From Rhodosalinus sp041365695 (GTDB lineage: Bacteria > Pseudomonadota > Alphaproteobacteria > Rhodobacterales > Rhodobacteraceae): a DNA stretch of 64,000 nt. Under the pieces are notes generated by a model that was given only the letters and a program-made list of their open reading frames with translations, searched no databases and was not told the origin of the DNA. Shown one piece after another: positions 31,734 to 41,800 of this stretch (position 1 is its first letter; every line of letters starts with the position of its first letter). The stretch spans positions 1 to 64,000 of the forward strand of contig NZ_JBGFSJ010000002.1 of assembly GCF_041365695.1 (NCBI RefSeq). Reading direction: 5' to 3'. The position numbers and the translations under genes were made by a program.

Positions 31734-34700
31734 TTGCGCTTCAACCGCCTCAGACTGTCCGGCTTCAAGAGTTTCGTGGATCCCACGGAACTCGTCATCG
31801 CCGAGGGGCTCACGGGCGTCGTCGGCCCCAACGGCTGCGGCAAGTCCAATCTGCTGGAAGCGCTGCGCTGGGTGATGGGCGAGAACCGGCCGACCGCCAT
31901 GCGCGGGGGCGGCATGGAAGACGTGATCTTCGCCGGCACCGCCTCGCGCACGCCGCGCAACTTCGCCGAGGTCAGCCTGCAACTCGACAATTCGGAACGT
32001 CTGGCGCCGGCGGGCTTCAACGACAGCGACCTGCTCGAGATCACCCGCCGCATCACGCGCGACGTGGGCTCCGCCTACAAGGCCAACGCGCGCGAGGTGC
32101 GCGCGCGCGACGTGCAGATGCTCTTCGCCGATGCCTCCACCGGCGCGCACTCGCCCGCGCTGGTCCGGCAGGGCCAGATCTCGGAACTGATCAACGCCAA
32201 GCCGCAGAACCGGCGGCGCGTTCTCGAGGAGGCGGCCGGCATTTCCGGCCTCTACCAGCGGCGCCACGAGGCGGAACTGAAGCTGCGCGCGACCGAGGCG
32301 AACCTCGCGCGCGTCGACGACGTGGTGGAGCAGCTGGCGGGGCAGCTTTCCCAGCTCGCCCGGCAGGCGAAACAGGCGGCGCGGTACCGGGCGCTCGGCG
32401 CCGAGCTCCGGCAGGCCGAGGGGCTGCTGCTCTACCGGCGCTGGCGTGACGCGGATGAGGCACGCAAGGCCACGGCCGAGGCGCTGCGCACGCGCGTGGC
32501 CGAGGCCGCCCGCGCCGAGGCCGGGGCGCGCCAGGCCGCCGCCGCGCGAGAGGCGGCCGACGCGGCGTTGCCGCCGCTGCGCGAGGAAGAGGCGATCGCG
32601 GCCGCCGTGCTGCAACGCCTTGTCGTCGAGCGTGACCAGATCGCCGAGGAAGAACGCCGCGCGCGCGCCGCTGTCGAAACGCTCACCGCGCGGATCGCGC
32701 AGCTTGCCCGCGACATCGACCGCGAGGCGGGGCTCAACCGCGATGCGGGCGAGACCATCGCCCAGCTTGAATGGGAAGCCTCCGAGCTCGCCCGCGCCGG
32801 GGAAGGGCATGAAACCCGGCTGGAAGAGGCCGCGGCCGCGGCGTCGGCGGCGGCGGAGGCGCTGCGCGACCGCGAGGCGGCGCTCGAGGATCTGTCCGAG
32901 GCCGTGGCGCGGCTTTCGGCCCGCCATCACTCGGCCACCCGGGCCGTGGAGGACGCGCGCAAGACCGCCGAACGCAGCGAGGCGGCCGCGGCTTCCGCCG
33001 CCGAGGAAGCCGCGCTGCACGAGGACAGGCTGGCGCGCGCGGCGCGTGGCCTCGAGACGGCCGAGGCCGAGGCGCGGGCGGCGACCGCCGCGGCGGAGCG
33101 TGCCGAGACGGCGCTGGCCCGCGCGGACGAGGCGCGCGCCGAGGCCGCGTCGAAGGAGGCCGATGCCCGCGCCGAGCGCAGCGCCGCGGAGGGCGAGGTG
33201 GCCGCACTCGAGGCGGAGATCACGGCGCTAGCCCGGCTGGTGGCGCGCGACACCGCGGAAGGCGGCCAGATCCTCGACCGGCTCCAGGTGGAGCAGGGCT
33301 TCGAGCGCGCGCTCGGGGCCGCGCTCGCCGACGATCTTCGCGCCGCTGAAGTGCAGGATGGCGGCTCCGGCTGGGTCGCGATGCCGCCCTACGACGCGGC
33401 GCAGCCGCTGCCCGACGGCGTGACGCCCCTCAGCCACCATGTCTCGGTGCCTGACGTGCTTTCGCGCCGCATGGCGCAGATCGGCCTCGCCACGCCGGAG
33501 GACGCCGAGCGGCTTCAGCCGCTGCTGCGGCCGGGCCAGCGTCTCGTCAGCCCCGAGGGCGATCTGTGGCGCTGGGACGGCTTCCGCGCCCGCGCCGAGG
33601 ATGCCCCTACCGCCGCCGCGCTGCGTCTTCAGCAGCTCAACCGGCTGGAGGAACTCAAGCAGGACAAGGCGCGCGCCGACGCCCGCGCGGATGGCACCCA
33701 GCTCGCCCATGAGCGCCTGACGGCGCAACTGAAGGAACTGACCGCCGCCGACCGGGCTGCGCGGGACGCGCGCCGCGCCGCCGACGCGGCCGCGGCCGAG
33801 GCGGCCCGCGCCATGAGCCGCGCGGAGGCCGAGCGGAACCTTTCCGAGGGCAAGCTCGAAAGCCTGACGATGGCCGCCGAGCGCCACGCGGAGGAGGCCG
33901 AGAGCGCGCGCGCCCGCCTTGCCGAGGCCGAGACCGCGCTCGCCGAGCTCGAGGATCTCGACGCGGCCCGCGCCCGGGCCGAGGCCGCCAAGCAGGACGT
34001 GGAGGACGCGCGCCGCGCGAGCCTCGCCGCACGGGGCGCACACGACCAGCTCAAGCGCGAGGGTGAGGCGCGCACCGCCCGCGCGCAGACCGTGCGCAAG
34101 GACCTTTCCGGCTGGCGCCACCGGCTCGAGACCGCGGAAGCGCGCAGCGCCGAACTGACCGAGCGCCGGGCCGAGGCGGAAGCCGAGCTTGCCGGCGCGC
34201 GCGACCGCCCCGCCGCCGTGGCGGCCCGGCGCGAGGAACTGGCCCGGTCCATCACCGAGGCCGAGGCGCGGCGCACGGCGGCCGCCGATGCGCTTTCGGC
34301 CGCCGAAGGCCGCCTGCGCGAGGCGGTGCAGGCCGAACGCGAGGCCGAGCGCCTCGCCGGCGCCGCGCGGGAGGCGCGCGCCTCCGCCGAGGCCCGCGCG
34401 GAGGCGGCCGCCGAAACCGTGACCGCCGCTGCCGAACGGATCGCCGAGGAGCAGGAGACGACGCCGGGCGCGCTTCTCGAAAGCCTTGGCGCGGACCCCG
34501 ACGCCATGCCCGCCGCCGATGCGCTGGAGACGGAGATCGGGCGGCTCAAACGCCAGCGCGACGCGCTGGGTGCGGTAAACCTGCGCGCCGAGGAGGACGC
34601 GCGCGAGGTGCAGGCCGAGCATGACGATCTCGTGCGCGAGAAGGCCGATCTGGAAGAGGCGGTTCGCGCGCTGCGCAACGGGATCGCGAGCCTGAACCGC

Positions 34701-35186
34701 GAGGGGCGCGAGCGGCTGCTCACGGCCTTCGAACAGGTGAACGCCAACTTCACGCTGCTTTTCACCCATCTCTTCGGCGGCGGCGAGGCACGGCTCGTCA
34801 TGGTCGAATCCGACGACCCGCTCGATGCCGGGCTCGAGATCATGTGCCAGCCGCCGGGCAAGAAGCTGTCCACCCTCTCGCTGCTCTCGGGCGGCGAGCA
34901 GACCCTGACCGCGCTCGCGCTCATCTTCGCGGTCTTCCTCGCCAATCCCGCTCCGATCTGCGTGCTCGACGAGGTCGACGCGCCGCTCGACGACGCCAAC
35001 GTGACGCGGTTCTGCGATCTGCTGGACGAGATGGTGCGCCGGACCGAGACGCGGTTTCTCATCATCACCCACCACGCGGTGACCATGGCGCGGATGGACC
35101 GGCTTTTCGGGGTGACGATGGTGGAACAGGGCGTGAGCCAACTCGTCAGCGTGGACCTGCGCCGCGCCGAGAAGCTCGTGGCCTGA
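31734..35186 (+). CDS. smc: Chromosome segregation protein SMC
   Basis: 1150-aa SMC ATPase: Walker A GVVGPNGCGKSNLLEALRWV near residue 30, two long Ala/Glu/Arg-rich coiled coils, a hinge around residues 510-620, ABC signature LSLLSGGEQTLTALALIFAVF and Walker B PICVLDEVDAPLDDANV near the C-terminus. It forms the condensin ring with ScpA/ScpB. The start is TTG at 31734 (MRFNRLRLSGFKSFVD), the only start that keeps the conserved N-terminus; GGAGG lies 10 nt upstream. TTG may keep synthesis low. Confidence 0.95.
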   Translation: MRFNRLRLSGFKSFVDPTELVIAEGLTGVVGPNGCGKSNLLEALRWVMGENRPTAMRGGGMEDVIFAGTASRTPRNFAEVSLQLDNSERLAPAGFNDSDLLEITRRITRDVGSAYKANAREVRARDVQMLFADASTGAHSPALVRQGQISELINAKPQNRRRVLEEAAGISGLYQRRHEAELKLRATEANLARVDDVVEQLAGQLSQLARQAKQAARYRALGAELRQAEGLLLYRRWRDADEARKATAEALRTRVAEAARAEAGARQAAAAREAADAALPPLREEEAIAAAVLQRLVVERDQIAEEERRARAAVETLTARIAQLARDIDREAGLNRDAGETIAQLEWEASELARAGEGHETRLEEAAAAASAAAEALRDREAALEDLSEAVARLSARHHSATRAVEDARKTAERSEAAAASAAEEAALHEDRLARAARGLETAEAEARAATAAAERAETALARADEARAEAASKEADARAERSAAEGEVAALEAEITALARLVARDTAEGGQILDRLQVEQGFERALGAALADDLRAAEVQDGGSGWVAMPPYDAAQPLPDGVTPLSHHVSVPDVLSRRMAQIGLATPEDAERLQPLLRPGQRLVSPEGDLWRWDGFRARAEDAPTAAALRLQQLNRLEELKQDKARADARADGTQLAHERLTAQLKELTAADRAARDARRAADAAAAEAARAMSRAEAERNLSEGKLESLTMAAERHAEEAESARARLAEAETALAELEDLDAARARAEAAKQDVEDARRASLAARGAHDQLKREGEARTARAQTVRKDLSGWRHRLETAEARSAELTERRAEAEAELAGARDRPAAVAARREELARSITEAEARRTAAADALSAAEGRLREAVQAEREAERLAGAAREARASAEARAEAAAETVTAAAERIAEEQETTPGALLESLGADPDAMPAADALETEIGRLKRQRDALGAVNLRAEEDAREVQAEHDDLVREKADLEEAVRALRNGIASLNREGRERLLTAFEQVNANFTLLFTHLFGGGEARLVMVESDDPLDAGLEIMCQPPGKKLSTLSLLSGGEQTLTALALIFAVFLANPAPICVLDEVDAPLDDANVTRFCDLLDEMVRRTETRFLIITHHAVTMARMDRLFGVTMVEQGVSQLVSVDLRRAEKLVA

Positions 35187-35328
35187 GCGGCGCCGTCCGC
35201 GGGCGCGCGCGCAGGAACCGCCCGGCGCGTGCCACAGGGGACGGGGTGCGCATCCCTCTCCGTTCCCCGAGGGCCCGGCGCTTGCACCGCGGGCGGCCGC
35301 GCGCGAGAAGGGCCGCAAGGGGGACGCC

Positions 35329-36738
35329 ATGACCATCCTGTCGGAACTCAAGGCGATCGTGGGCGACGGCCATGTGCTGACGGGCGACGACGCGCGGCCT
35401 TTCGCGCAGGATTGGACCGGGCGTTACCGGTCTGCCCCGCTGGCGGTGGCGCGGCCGGGATCGACGGCCCAGGTCGCGGCGATCCTGCGGCTCGCCACCC
35501 GCAACCGCACGCCGGTCGTGCCGGTCTCGGGCAACACCGGGCTCGCGGGCGGCACGGGGGGCGCCGACGGCGCGATCCTGCTCTCGCTCGCCCGGATGAA
35601 CCGCATCCGGGAGATCAATCCGCGGGCGCGGGTCGCCGTGGTCGAGGCGGGCGTGGTGATCGAGACGCTTCAGCGCGCGGCCGAGGACGAGGATCTCGTC
35701 TTTCCGCTGAGCTTCGGGGCGCGCGGTTCTGCCATGCTGGGCGGCGCGCTCTCCACGAACGCCGGCGGAGCCAACGTGCTGCGCTACGGCAACGCGCGCG
35801 ATCTCTGTCTCGGTCTCGAGGCGGTGCTGCCGACCGGAGAGGTGGTGGACCTGATGCGCGCGCTGCGGAAGGACAATTCGGGCTACGACCTGCGCCACCT
35901 GATGATCGGCGCCGAGGGCACGCTGGGCGTCATCACGGCGGCGGTGGTGCGGCTTTTCCCCGCGCCGCGCGCGCGGGCGACGGCGATGGTGGCGCTGCCC
36001 GCCCTCGACGGCGCGCTTGCGCTGCTCAACCGGCTTCAGGACGAGACGGGCGGCGCGGTCGAGGCCTTCGAATACATGCCGCGCCGCTACCTCGAGGAAT
36101 ATCTTGCCCGGACGCCCGGCGCGCGTCCGCCCTTCGACGACGCGCACCCGGTGAACGTTCTGGTGGAGCTGGCCGCCACCGCGCCGCGAGACGCCGTTCC
36201 GGGGCCGGACGGCGCGGTTCCGGTCGCCGCGCAGCTGGAAACGGTGCTGGCCCGCGGCCTCGAGGCCGGAGACGTGGCCGACGCGGTGGTGGCGCGCTCG
36301 GAGGCCGAGCGGGCCGAGATGTGGGCACGCCGGGAGGCCGCGGCCGAGGTCTGTCTGGCCGAGGGCCGTGTCGTCAACAACGATATCGCCGTGCCGCTCG
36401 ACCGGGTCGCGGCGTTCCTCGACCGGGCCGGCGCGCGGGTGGCCGCGCTCGATCCCGCCGCCGTGCCCCTTGTCGTGGGCCATCTCGGCGACGGGAACCT
36501 GCATTACGCGGTGCGGCTGGGCAACGACGATGCGGAGCTTGCCGACGCGGTGATGGACGCGGTGGAGGACGTGGTTCTGGCCCTCGGCGGCAGCTTTTCC
36601 GCCGAGCACGGGATCGGCATGACTAAGCGGCCTTCCATGGCGCGGCGGAAGGACCGCGGCGCGCTCCACGCGATGCGCGCGATCAAGGCCGCGCTCGACC
36701 CGGCGGGGGTCATGAATCCCGGAAAACTGCTGCCCTGA
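35329..36738 (+). CDS. FAD-linked 2-hydroxyacid dehydrogenase (GlcD / D-2-hydroxyglutarate dehydrogenase family)
   Basis: 469-aa flavoprotein of the VAO/PCMH type. FAD-binding stretch: TPVVPVSGNTGLAGGTGGADGAILLSLARMNRI; substrate domain: VGHLGDGNLHYAVR and SAEHGIGMTKRPSMARRKD; C-terminus AIKAALDPAGVMNPGKLLP. Related enzymes oxidise D-2-hydroxyglutarate, D-lactate or glycolate and pass electrons to ETF or quinone. It starts 142 bp after smc and ends 18 bp from the convergent hemC. Exact substrate not certain. Confidence 0.85.
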   Translation: MTILSELKAIVGDGHVLTGDDARPFAQDWTGRYRSAPLAVARPGSTAQVAAILRLATRNRTPVVPVSGNTGLAGGTGGADGAILLSLARMNRIREINPRARVAVVEAGVVIETLQRAAEDEDLVFPLSFGARGSAMLGGALSTNAGGANVLRYGNARDLCLGLEAVLPTGEVVDLMRALRKDNSGYDLRHLMIGAEGTLGVITAAVVRLFPAPRARATAMVALPALDGALALLNRLQDETGGAVEAFEYMPRRYLEEYLARTPGARPPFDDAHPVNVLVELAATAPRDAVPGPDGAVPVAAQLETVLARGLEAGDVADAVVARSEAERAEMWARREAAAEVCLAEGRVVNNDIAVPLDRVAAFLDRAGARVAALDPAAVPLVVGHLGDGNLHYAVRLGNDDAELADAVMDAVEDVVLALGGSFSAEHGIGMTKRPSMARRKDRGALHAMRAIKAALDPAGVMNPGKLLP

Positions 36739-36756
36739 GCGCCCCGGGGCGCGCCG

Positions 36757-37707
36757 TCAGGCGGTGCGCCAGTCGAAGAAGCCCGGACCCGCCTGGCCAA
36801 GCAGTTTCGCGCCCATCTCCTCGCCAAGCGCGGCGCCGTCCTCGACAGGGGCGCTGGCCTCGTCCGAAAGGCATTCCGAGCCATCGGGGCGTAGGATCTC
36901 GCCGCGCAGCCGGAGCGTGCCGCCGTCGAGTTCGGCAAGGCCGGCGATCGGCGTCTCGCAGGAGCCGTCGAGCCGGGCCAGGAACGCGCGTTCCGCGGCG
37001 AGGCGCTTGGCGGTCTCGACATCGTGGATCGCTTCGAGCATGGCGGCGGCGCGGCCGTCGTCGGCGCGCCGCTCGATCCCGATCGCGCCCTGCGCCACGG
37101 CGGGAAGCATGTCCTCGGGGGCGATCGGCCCGCGCGACACATGCGCCATGCCGAGACGGTTGAGCCCCGCCATCGCGAGGAAGGTGGCGGCGGCCACGCC
37201 GTCCTCGAGCTTCTTCAGCCGCGTCTGCACGTTGCCGCGGAACTCCACCACCCGAAGCTCGGGCCGGCGCCACAGAAGCTGCGCGCGGCGGCGCAGCGAC
37301 GAGGTGCCCACGACCGTGCCGGCGGGAAGATCGGCGAGCGCCGCGTGGGCATGGCTCACGAAGGCGTCGCGCATGTCCTCGCGCGGCAGGTAGGTGTCGA
37401 GGGCGAGGCCCGCGGGCTGCGCCACCGGCATGTCCTTCATCGAATGCACCGCGAGGTCGATCTCGCCCGAAAGGAGCGCCTCCTCGATCTCGCGGGTGAA
37501 CAGGCCCTTGCCGCCGATCTCCTTCAGCGGGCGGTCCAGGACGCGGTCGCCCGTCGTCTTGATCACGACGATCTCGAAGGCGTCCTCGGGCAGGTCGAAG
37601 GCGGCGGCGAGGCGGCCGCGGGTCTCGTGCGCCTGCGCGACGGCAAGCGGCGAGCCACGGGTGCCGATCTTCAGCGGTCGGGCGGGGGAGGGAAGGTCGA
37701 TGCTCAT
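36757..37707 (-). CDS. hemC: Hydroxymethylbilane synthase (porphobilinogen deaminase)
   Basis: 316 aa. Signature VVGTSSLRRRAQLLWRRPEL and RGNVQTRLKKLEDG bind the growing tetrapyrrole; C250 in LARLDGSCETPIAGL attaches the dipyrromethane cofactor. It polymerises four porphobilinogens to hydroxymethylbilane. It is divergent from hemE, and a PpsR/CrtJ-type palindrome lies 17-34 bp upstream of its ATG, so heme/bacteriochlorophyll-linked repression is likely. Confidence 0.95.
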   Translation of the reverse strand: MSIDLPSPARPLKIGTRGSPLAVAQAHETRGRLAAAFDLPEDAFEIVVIKTTGDRVLDRPLKEIGGKGLFTREIEEALLSGEIDLAVHSMKDMPVAQPAGLALDTYLPREDMRDAFVSHAHAALADLPAGTVVGTSSLRRRAQLLWRRPELRVVEFRGNVQTRLKKLEDGVAAATFLAMAGLNRLGMAHVSRGPIAPEDMLPAVAQGAIGIERRADDGRAAAMLEAIHDVETAKRLAAERAFLARLDGSCETPIAGLAELDGGTLRLRGEILRPDGSECLSDEASAPVEDGAALGEEMGAKLLGQAGPGFFDWRTA

Positions 37708-37723
37708 GTCCTCCGTCTAAGTC

Positions 37724-37741
37724 TGTCAGGCGCGGCTGACA
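37724..37741. promoter_or_regulatory. PpsR/CrtJ-type palindrome between hemC and hemE
   Basis: TGTCAGGCGCGGCTGACA is a TGT-N12-ACA site with perfect 6-bp arms (TGTCAG/CTGACA). It is 17 bp from the hemC start and 72 bp from the hemE start. A shorter TGT-N7-ACA (37748-37760) ends in a TTGACA (37755-37760) that could be the hemE -35. CrtJ/PpsR is known to control hem genes in Rhodobacter. Confidence 0.6.
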
Positions 37742-37812
37742 AGCGCCTGTCGGCTTGACAACCCCCTTCCCGGCGGGGAGGCATTGCGGGAACCATTGTC
37801 GAAAGGGTGGAA

Positions 37813-38847
37813 ATGTCGGAGACCAAGACGATCCTGAAGTCGCTCGCCGGAGAGGCGCAGCCGGTGCCGCCGATCTGGATGATGCGGCAGGCGGGGCGCT
37901 ACCTGCCCGAATACCGCGAAACGCGGGCCAAGGCGGGCGATTTCCTGTCGTTGTGCTACAACCCCGAGCTCGCGGCCGAGGTGACGCTGCAGCCGATCCG
38001 GCGCTACGGGTTCGACGCGTCGATCCTTTTCGCCGACATCCTGCTCTTGCCGCAGGCGCTGGGCGCCGATCTGTGGTTCGTGACCGGCGAGGGGCCGCGG
38101 CTTTCCACGCTGACCACCGAGGCGGAGTTCGACGCGCTCAAGCCGGCCGAGGCGGTGCACGAGACGCTGAACCCGGTCTACGAGACGGTGCGCATCCTGT
38201 CGCGCGAGCTGCCCGCCGACACCACGCTCATCGGTTTCGCCGGCGCGCCCTGGACCGTGGCGACCTACATGGTCGCCGGGCGCGGCACGCCGGACCAGGG
38301 CCCCGCCCACGCGCTCAAGAACGAGAACCCGGCGCTTTTCCGGCGGCTCATCGACCGGCTGACGGACGGGACCATCGAGTATCTCGCCGCGCAGGTCGAG
38401 GCCGGGGCCGAGGTGGTGAAGATCTTCGACAGCTGGGCGGGATCGCTTTCCGGCGAGGATTTCGACACCTACGCGCTGGAGCCCTGCCGCAAGATCACCG
38501 CGGCGCTCAAGGCGCGGTATCCGGGCCTGCCCGTGATCGGGTTCCCGCGCGGGGCGGGCGACCGCTACGTGGGCTTCGCGAAGGCGACCGGGGTGGATTG
38601 CGTGGCGCTTGACCAGGGCGTGGATCCCGACTGGGCCGCGCGCGAGGTGCAGCCGGAGGGGTGCGTGCAGGGCAACCTCGATCCGTCCCACCTCGTCACC
38701 GGCGGGGAGGCGCTGGAGCGCGAGACGCGCCGCATCGTCGAAGCGTTCCGCGGCGGGCCGCACATCTTCAACCTCGGCCACGGCATCACGCCGGACGCTG
38801 ATCCCGAGAACGTGCACCGGATGATCGCCGCGGTGCGCGGCGCCTGA
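37813..38847 (+). CDS. hemE: Uroporphyrinogen decarboxylase
   Basis: 344 aa. Family signatures PPIWMMRQAGRYLPEYRETR and GFAGAPWTVATYMVAGRGT. It decarboxylates the four acetate side chains of uroporphyrinogen III to coproporphyrinogen III, the last step shared by heme and, via protoporphyrin, bacteriochlorophyll. Start ATG at 37813 with AAAGGG upstream; a GTG six bases earlier is less likely. Convergent with tamB (10-bp gap). Confidence 0.96.
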   Translation: MSETKTILKSLAGEAQPVPPIWMMRQAGRYLPEYRETRAKAGDFLSLCYNPELAAEVTLQPIRRYGFDASILFADILLLPQALGADLWFVTGEGPRLSTLTTEAEFDALKPAEAVHETLNPVYETVRILSRELPADTTLIGFAGAPWTVATYMVAGRGTPDQGPAHALKNENPALFRRLIDRLTDGTIEYLAAQVEAGAEVVKIFDSWAGSLSGEDFDTYALEPCRKITAALKARYPGLPVIGFPRGAGDRYVGFAKATGVDCVALDQGVDPDWAAREVQPEGCVQGNLDPSHLVTGGEALERETRRIVEAFRGGPHIFNLGHGITPDADPENVHRMIAAVRGA

Positions 38848-38857
38848 CCGGAACGGG

Positions 38858-41800
38858 TCAGTAGTCGCGCTCGAAGAAGATGCCGAGGCTGGAACTGCCC
38901 TCGTTGTCCGCGCCGCCGCGGACAGTGAGGCTGCGGGTGATGTCGAGGTTGAGGTTGAGTTCCGTGGTGCCGTCGCTCTCCACCACCACGTCGGTGTAGA
39001 TGTTCTCGCTGATATACTTGCCGGCGCGCACGGCGGTGGTGCCCTCGTCGGTCTGGCTGACGTCGAGATCGTCGAGGCCCGCGCCCTCGCGCAGCCCCGA
39101 GACGAGCCCCGGACCGCCGCCCGTCAGCTCCGAGACGGCGCTGGCCAGCTGGATCGCCTGGAACGGTGAAAGCTCGGAAAGGCTGCGCCCGAAAAGCAGC
39201 TTCGCCAGCACCTCGTCCTCCGGCAGGTCCGGGGTGGAGGTGAAGCGGAATTCGGGCTCCGACACCTCGCCCACGACCTCGATCGCGATCGCGAGGCCGT
39301 CGGCCTCGGTCTCCGCCACCAGCCGTACCCACGGGTCCAGCCCGCCCTGAAGCCGCACCTCGCCGTCCGTCAGCGCGAATCGCTGGCCGAGCAGGTCGAG
39401 CCGCCCGCGGATGAGGTCGAAACCGCCCTCGGGGATGAGGTTGTCCGAGGTGCCGAGCAGGCGCAGCTCGCCGCCGAACTCGGCGTCGAGGCCGCGGCCC
39501 CGGATGAAGATGCGCGCCGGCGAAGAAATGGTCAGGTCGAGCTCGAATGGCGCCGCGCGACGCCCGGCCGGCGCGTCCTGCCCGTTCCCGCCCGTCTCGA
39601 GCAGTCCCGCGTAGCTCAGCGTGCGGCGGACCGCGGGCGAGGGCGCGACATGCTCGATTGGGGGGATCTCGCCCAGCAGGGTCACGCCCGAGGAGGGCAC
39701 GCGCAGCTCCGTGTCTGCGAGCGCGATCCGCCCGGCGATGCGCGCCCCGCCGGCAAGAGGGCCCGCGACGGTGATGCGGCCGTTGGCCCTTGTGCTGTAG
39801 AGCCCCGGATCGCGCAGCAGGGCCCGTTCCAGAGCGATGGCGAGATCCGCGGCGAAGGGCGGCGAAAGTGCGACCGGTCCCGAGACCGCGACGCGCCCCC
39901 CGGCGGCGGGCCGGGCGCGCGCCGCGATCTCGGCGCGTGCGTTCCGCAAGGTGATCGTCGTGTCGATATCCTCGATCACGCCGAGGGCGGAGGGATCGGT
40001 GAAACGCGCGCCGCTGGTCGAGACCGTGCCCGAAACCGCGTCGAGGCCAAGCGGGCCGGCGATGGCCAGGTCGAAGCGGGCGGTGCCCGAGATGCGCCGC
40101 GGCGCCAGCGCCGTGTTGGCCAGCGCCAGGGGCGCGCTGCCGCGGGCGGTCAGGTCGAGCCGCCCGCTGTCGGCCACCAGCCCGGCGACCGTGGCGGCGA
40201 TCCCGCCGGGGCCGGTCGCGTCGGCCGCGACACGCCAGCCTGCCGCTTCCGCGCGCGCCGTGCCCTGCACCGTCGCCGGGCCGGGCAGGTCGGCCACGAC
40301 GCGGCCCAGATCCGCGACGCGCAGCGAATAGCTCACCGCCTGCAGGTCGCCATCGGCCCGCGCCGTGAGGTTCGCCCCGTCGAAGGACAGGCGCGGAACC
40401 AGAAGCCGCCCGGCCGCGTTGCGCCGCGCCTCGAGCGCCAGCGTGCTGGAGCCTCCGATCAGCCCGTCGAGCGCCGCGTCGCCAAGCGAGAGGTTCGCGA
40501 CGCGGCCGTCGGCGGTGACGTCGAAGGTGCCCTCTGCCGGGTCCGCGCTGCCGGCGAGCCGCAGATCGGCGGCGCCGCGGATCGGCCGGCCGAGAAGCCC
40601 CGAGAAGCGCGCGAGGCTCGCGGCGGACAGCTCGGCCTCGAACCGCGCGGCGAGGTCCCGGACCGGTGCCGCGACCTCGCCGGAGCCCGAAAGCCGCACC
40701 CCGCCCGCGTCGAGGCGCAGGCCCGAAAGGATCGCCGGCCCGTCGCGGGTGTAGTCGATGCGCCCCTCAAGCGCGACCTCGCGTCCAAGCGCCTGCGAAA
40801 GCGCGGCGTCGTCGGTCGAAAGGCCCGTCGCGGAGGCCGAGATGTCGGCGGTCACCCGGTCGGGCGCGCCGCCGCTTTCGGGTTGGGCGAAGGTGCCGCG
40901 CGCGTCGAGGCTCAGCGTTTCCGCCGACGCCCCGGCCGCGCTTGGCTCCACGAGTTCGGTGCGCAGGCTCCAGTCCTGGCCGGTCTCGGCGTTGAAGGTG
41001 GCCTGAAGTTCGGCGCCGCGGGTCACGAGCCGCTCCTCCCCGAGGGGCAGGATCGCCGGCCCGTTCTCCGCCGCGACCCGTCCCGACGCGGTGAGTCCCA
41101 GAAGGCGGGTCCCCGCGAGGGTCACGCTGCCCGTGATCCGCGCGTCGCCGCGCCCGTCGCCGGTCGGCGACAGCAGGCCCAGATCGGTGATCCGGCCGCT
41201 GTAGCCCAGCCGGCTCGTGCCGCTCGACACGGTTCCGTCGGCCGCGAGGACGAGGCCCCGCGACCTGACATTCAGGGTCCGGAGTTGCACGCCGGTCTCG
41301 TCGCGCAGCACGGCGATCTCCAGGTCGCTGCGCCCGGCCAGCAGACGTTTGCCCAGTGGATCGCCCGGATCGAGGTCGTCTCCGGTGCCGGTGACCTTGA
41401 GGTCGAAGGCGCCCGACAGCGGGGCCACGCGCCCGTCCAGCACGACCTCGGCGGCGCCGCCGAGCTCGGTCCCGGCGAGGCTGCCGAAGCGGCCCAGATC
41501 CCGGGCGCGAAGCCGCACGTCGAAATCGGATTCGAGCCCCGTCTCGAGCCCCGCGAAGCTTGCGCTGCCCACGACCCCGTAATCCTCTCCGGCGAGGTCG
41601 AAGGCGTCGAGCCGCAGCGGCTGGCCGGGGACGTAGTCGAGCGCGACGGTGCCGGACAGCGCGCGGCCGAGCGCCTCGGCCAGTGCCGCATCCGCGGGGT
41701 CGAGCCCCTCGGCGTCGAGTTGCATCTCGGCGGTCGCCCGGCCGGCGCCCCCCGGGGAGATGATGCCGCCGCCGCGCAGGCGCATCGCCTCCGCCTGAAG

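Noticed and set aside
33228..35351. 707-aa open frame antisense to smc
   Set aside because: Mirror of the SMC coiled coil and head; no recognisable motif.
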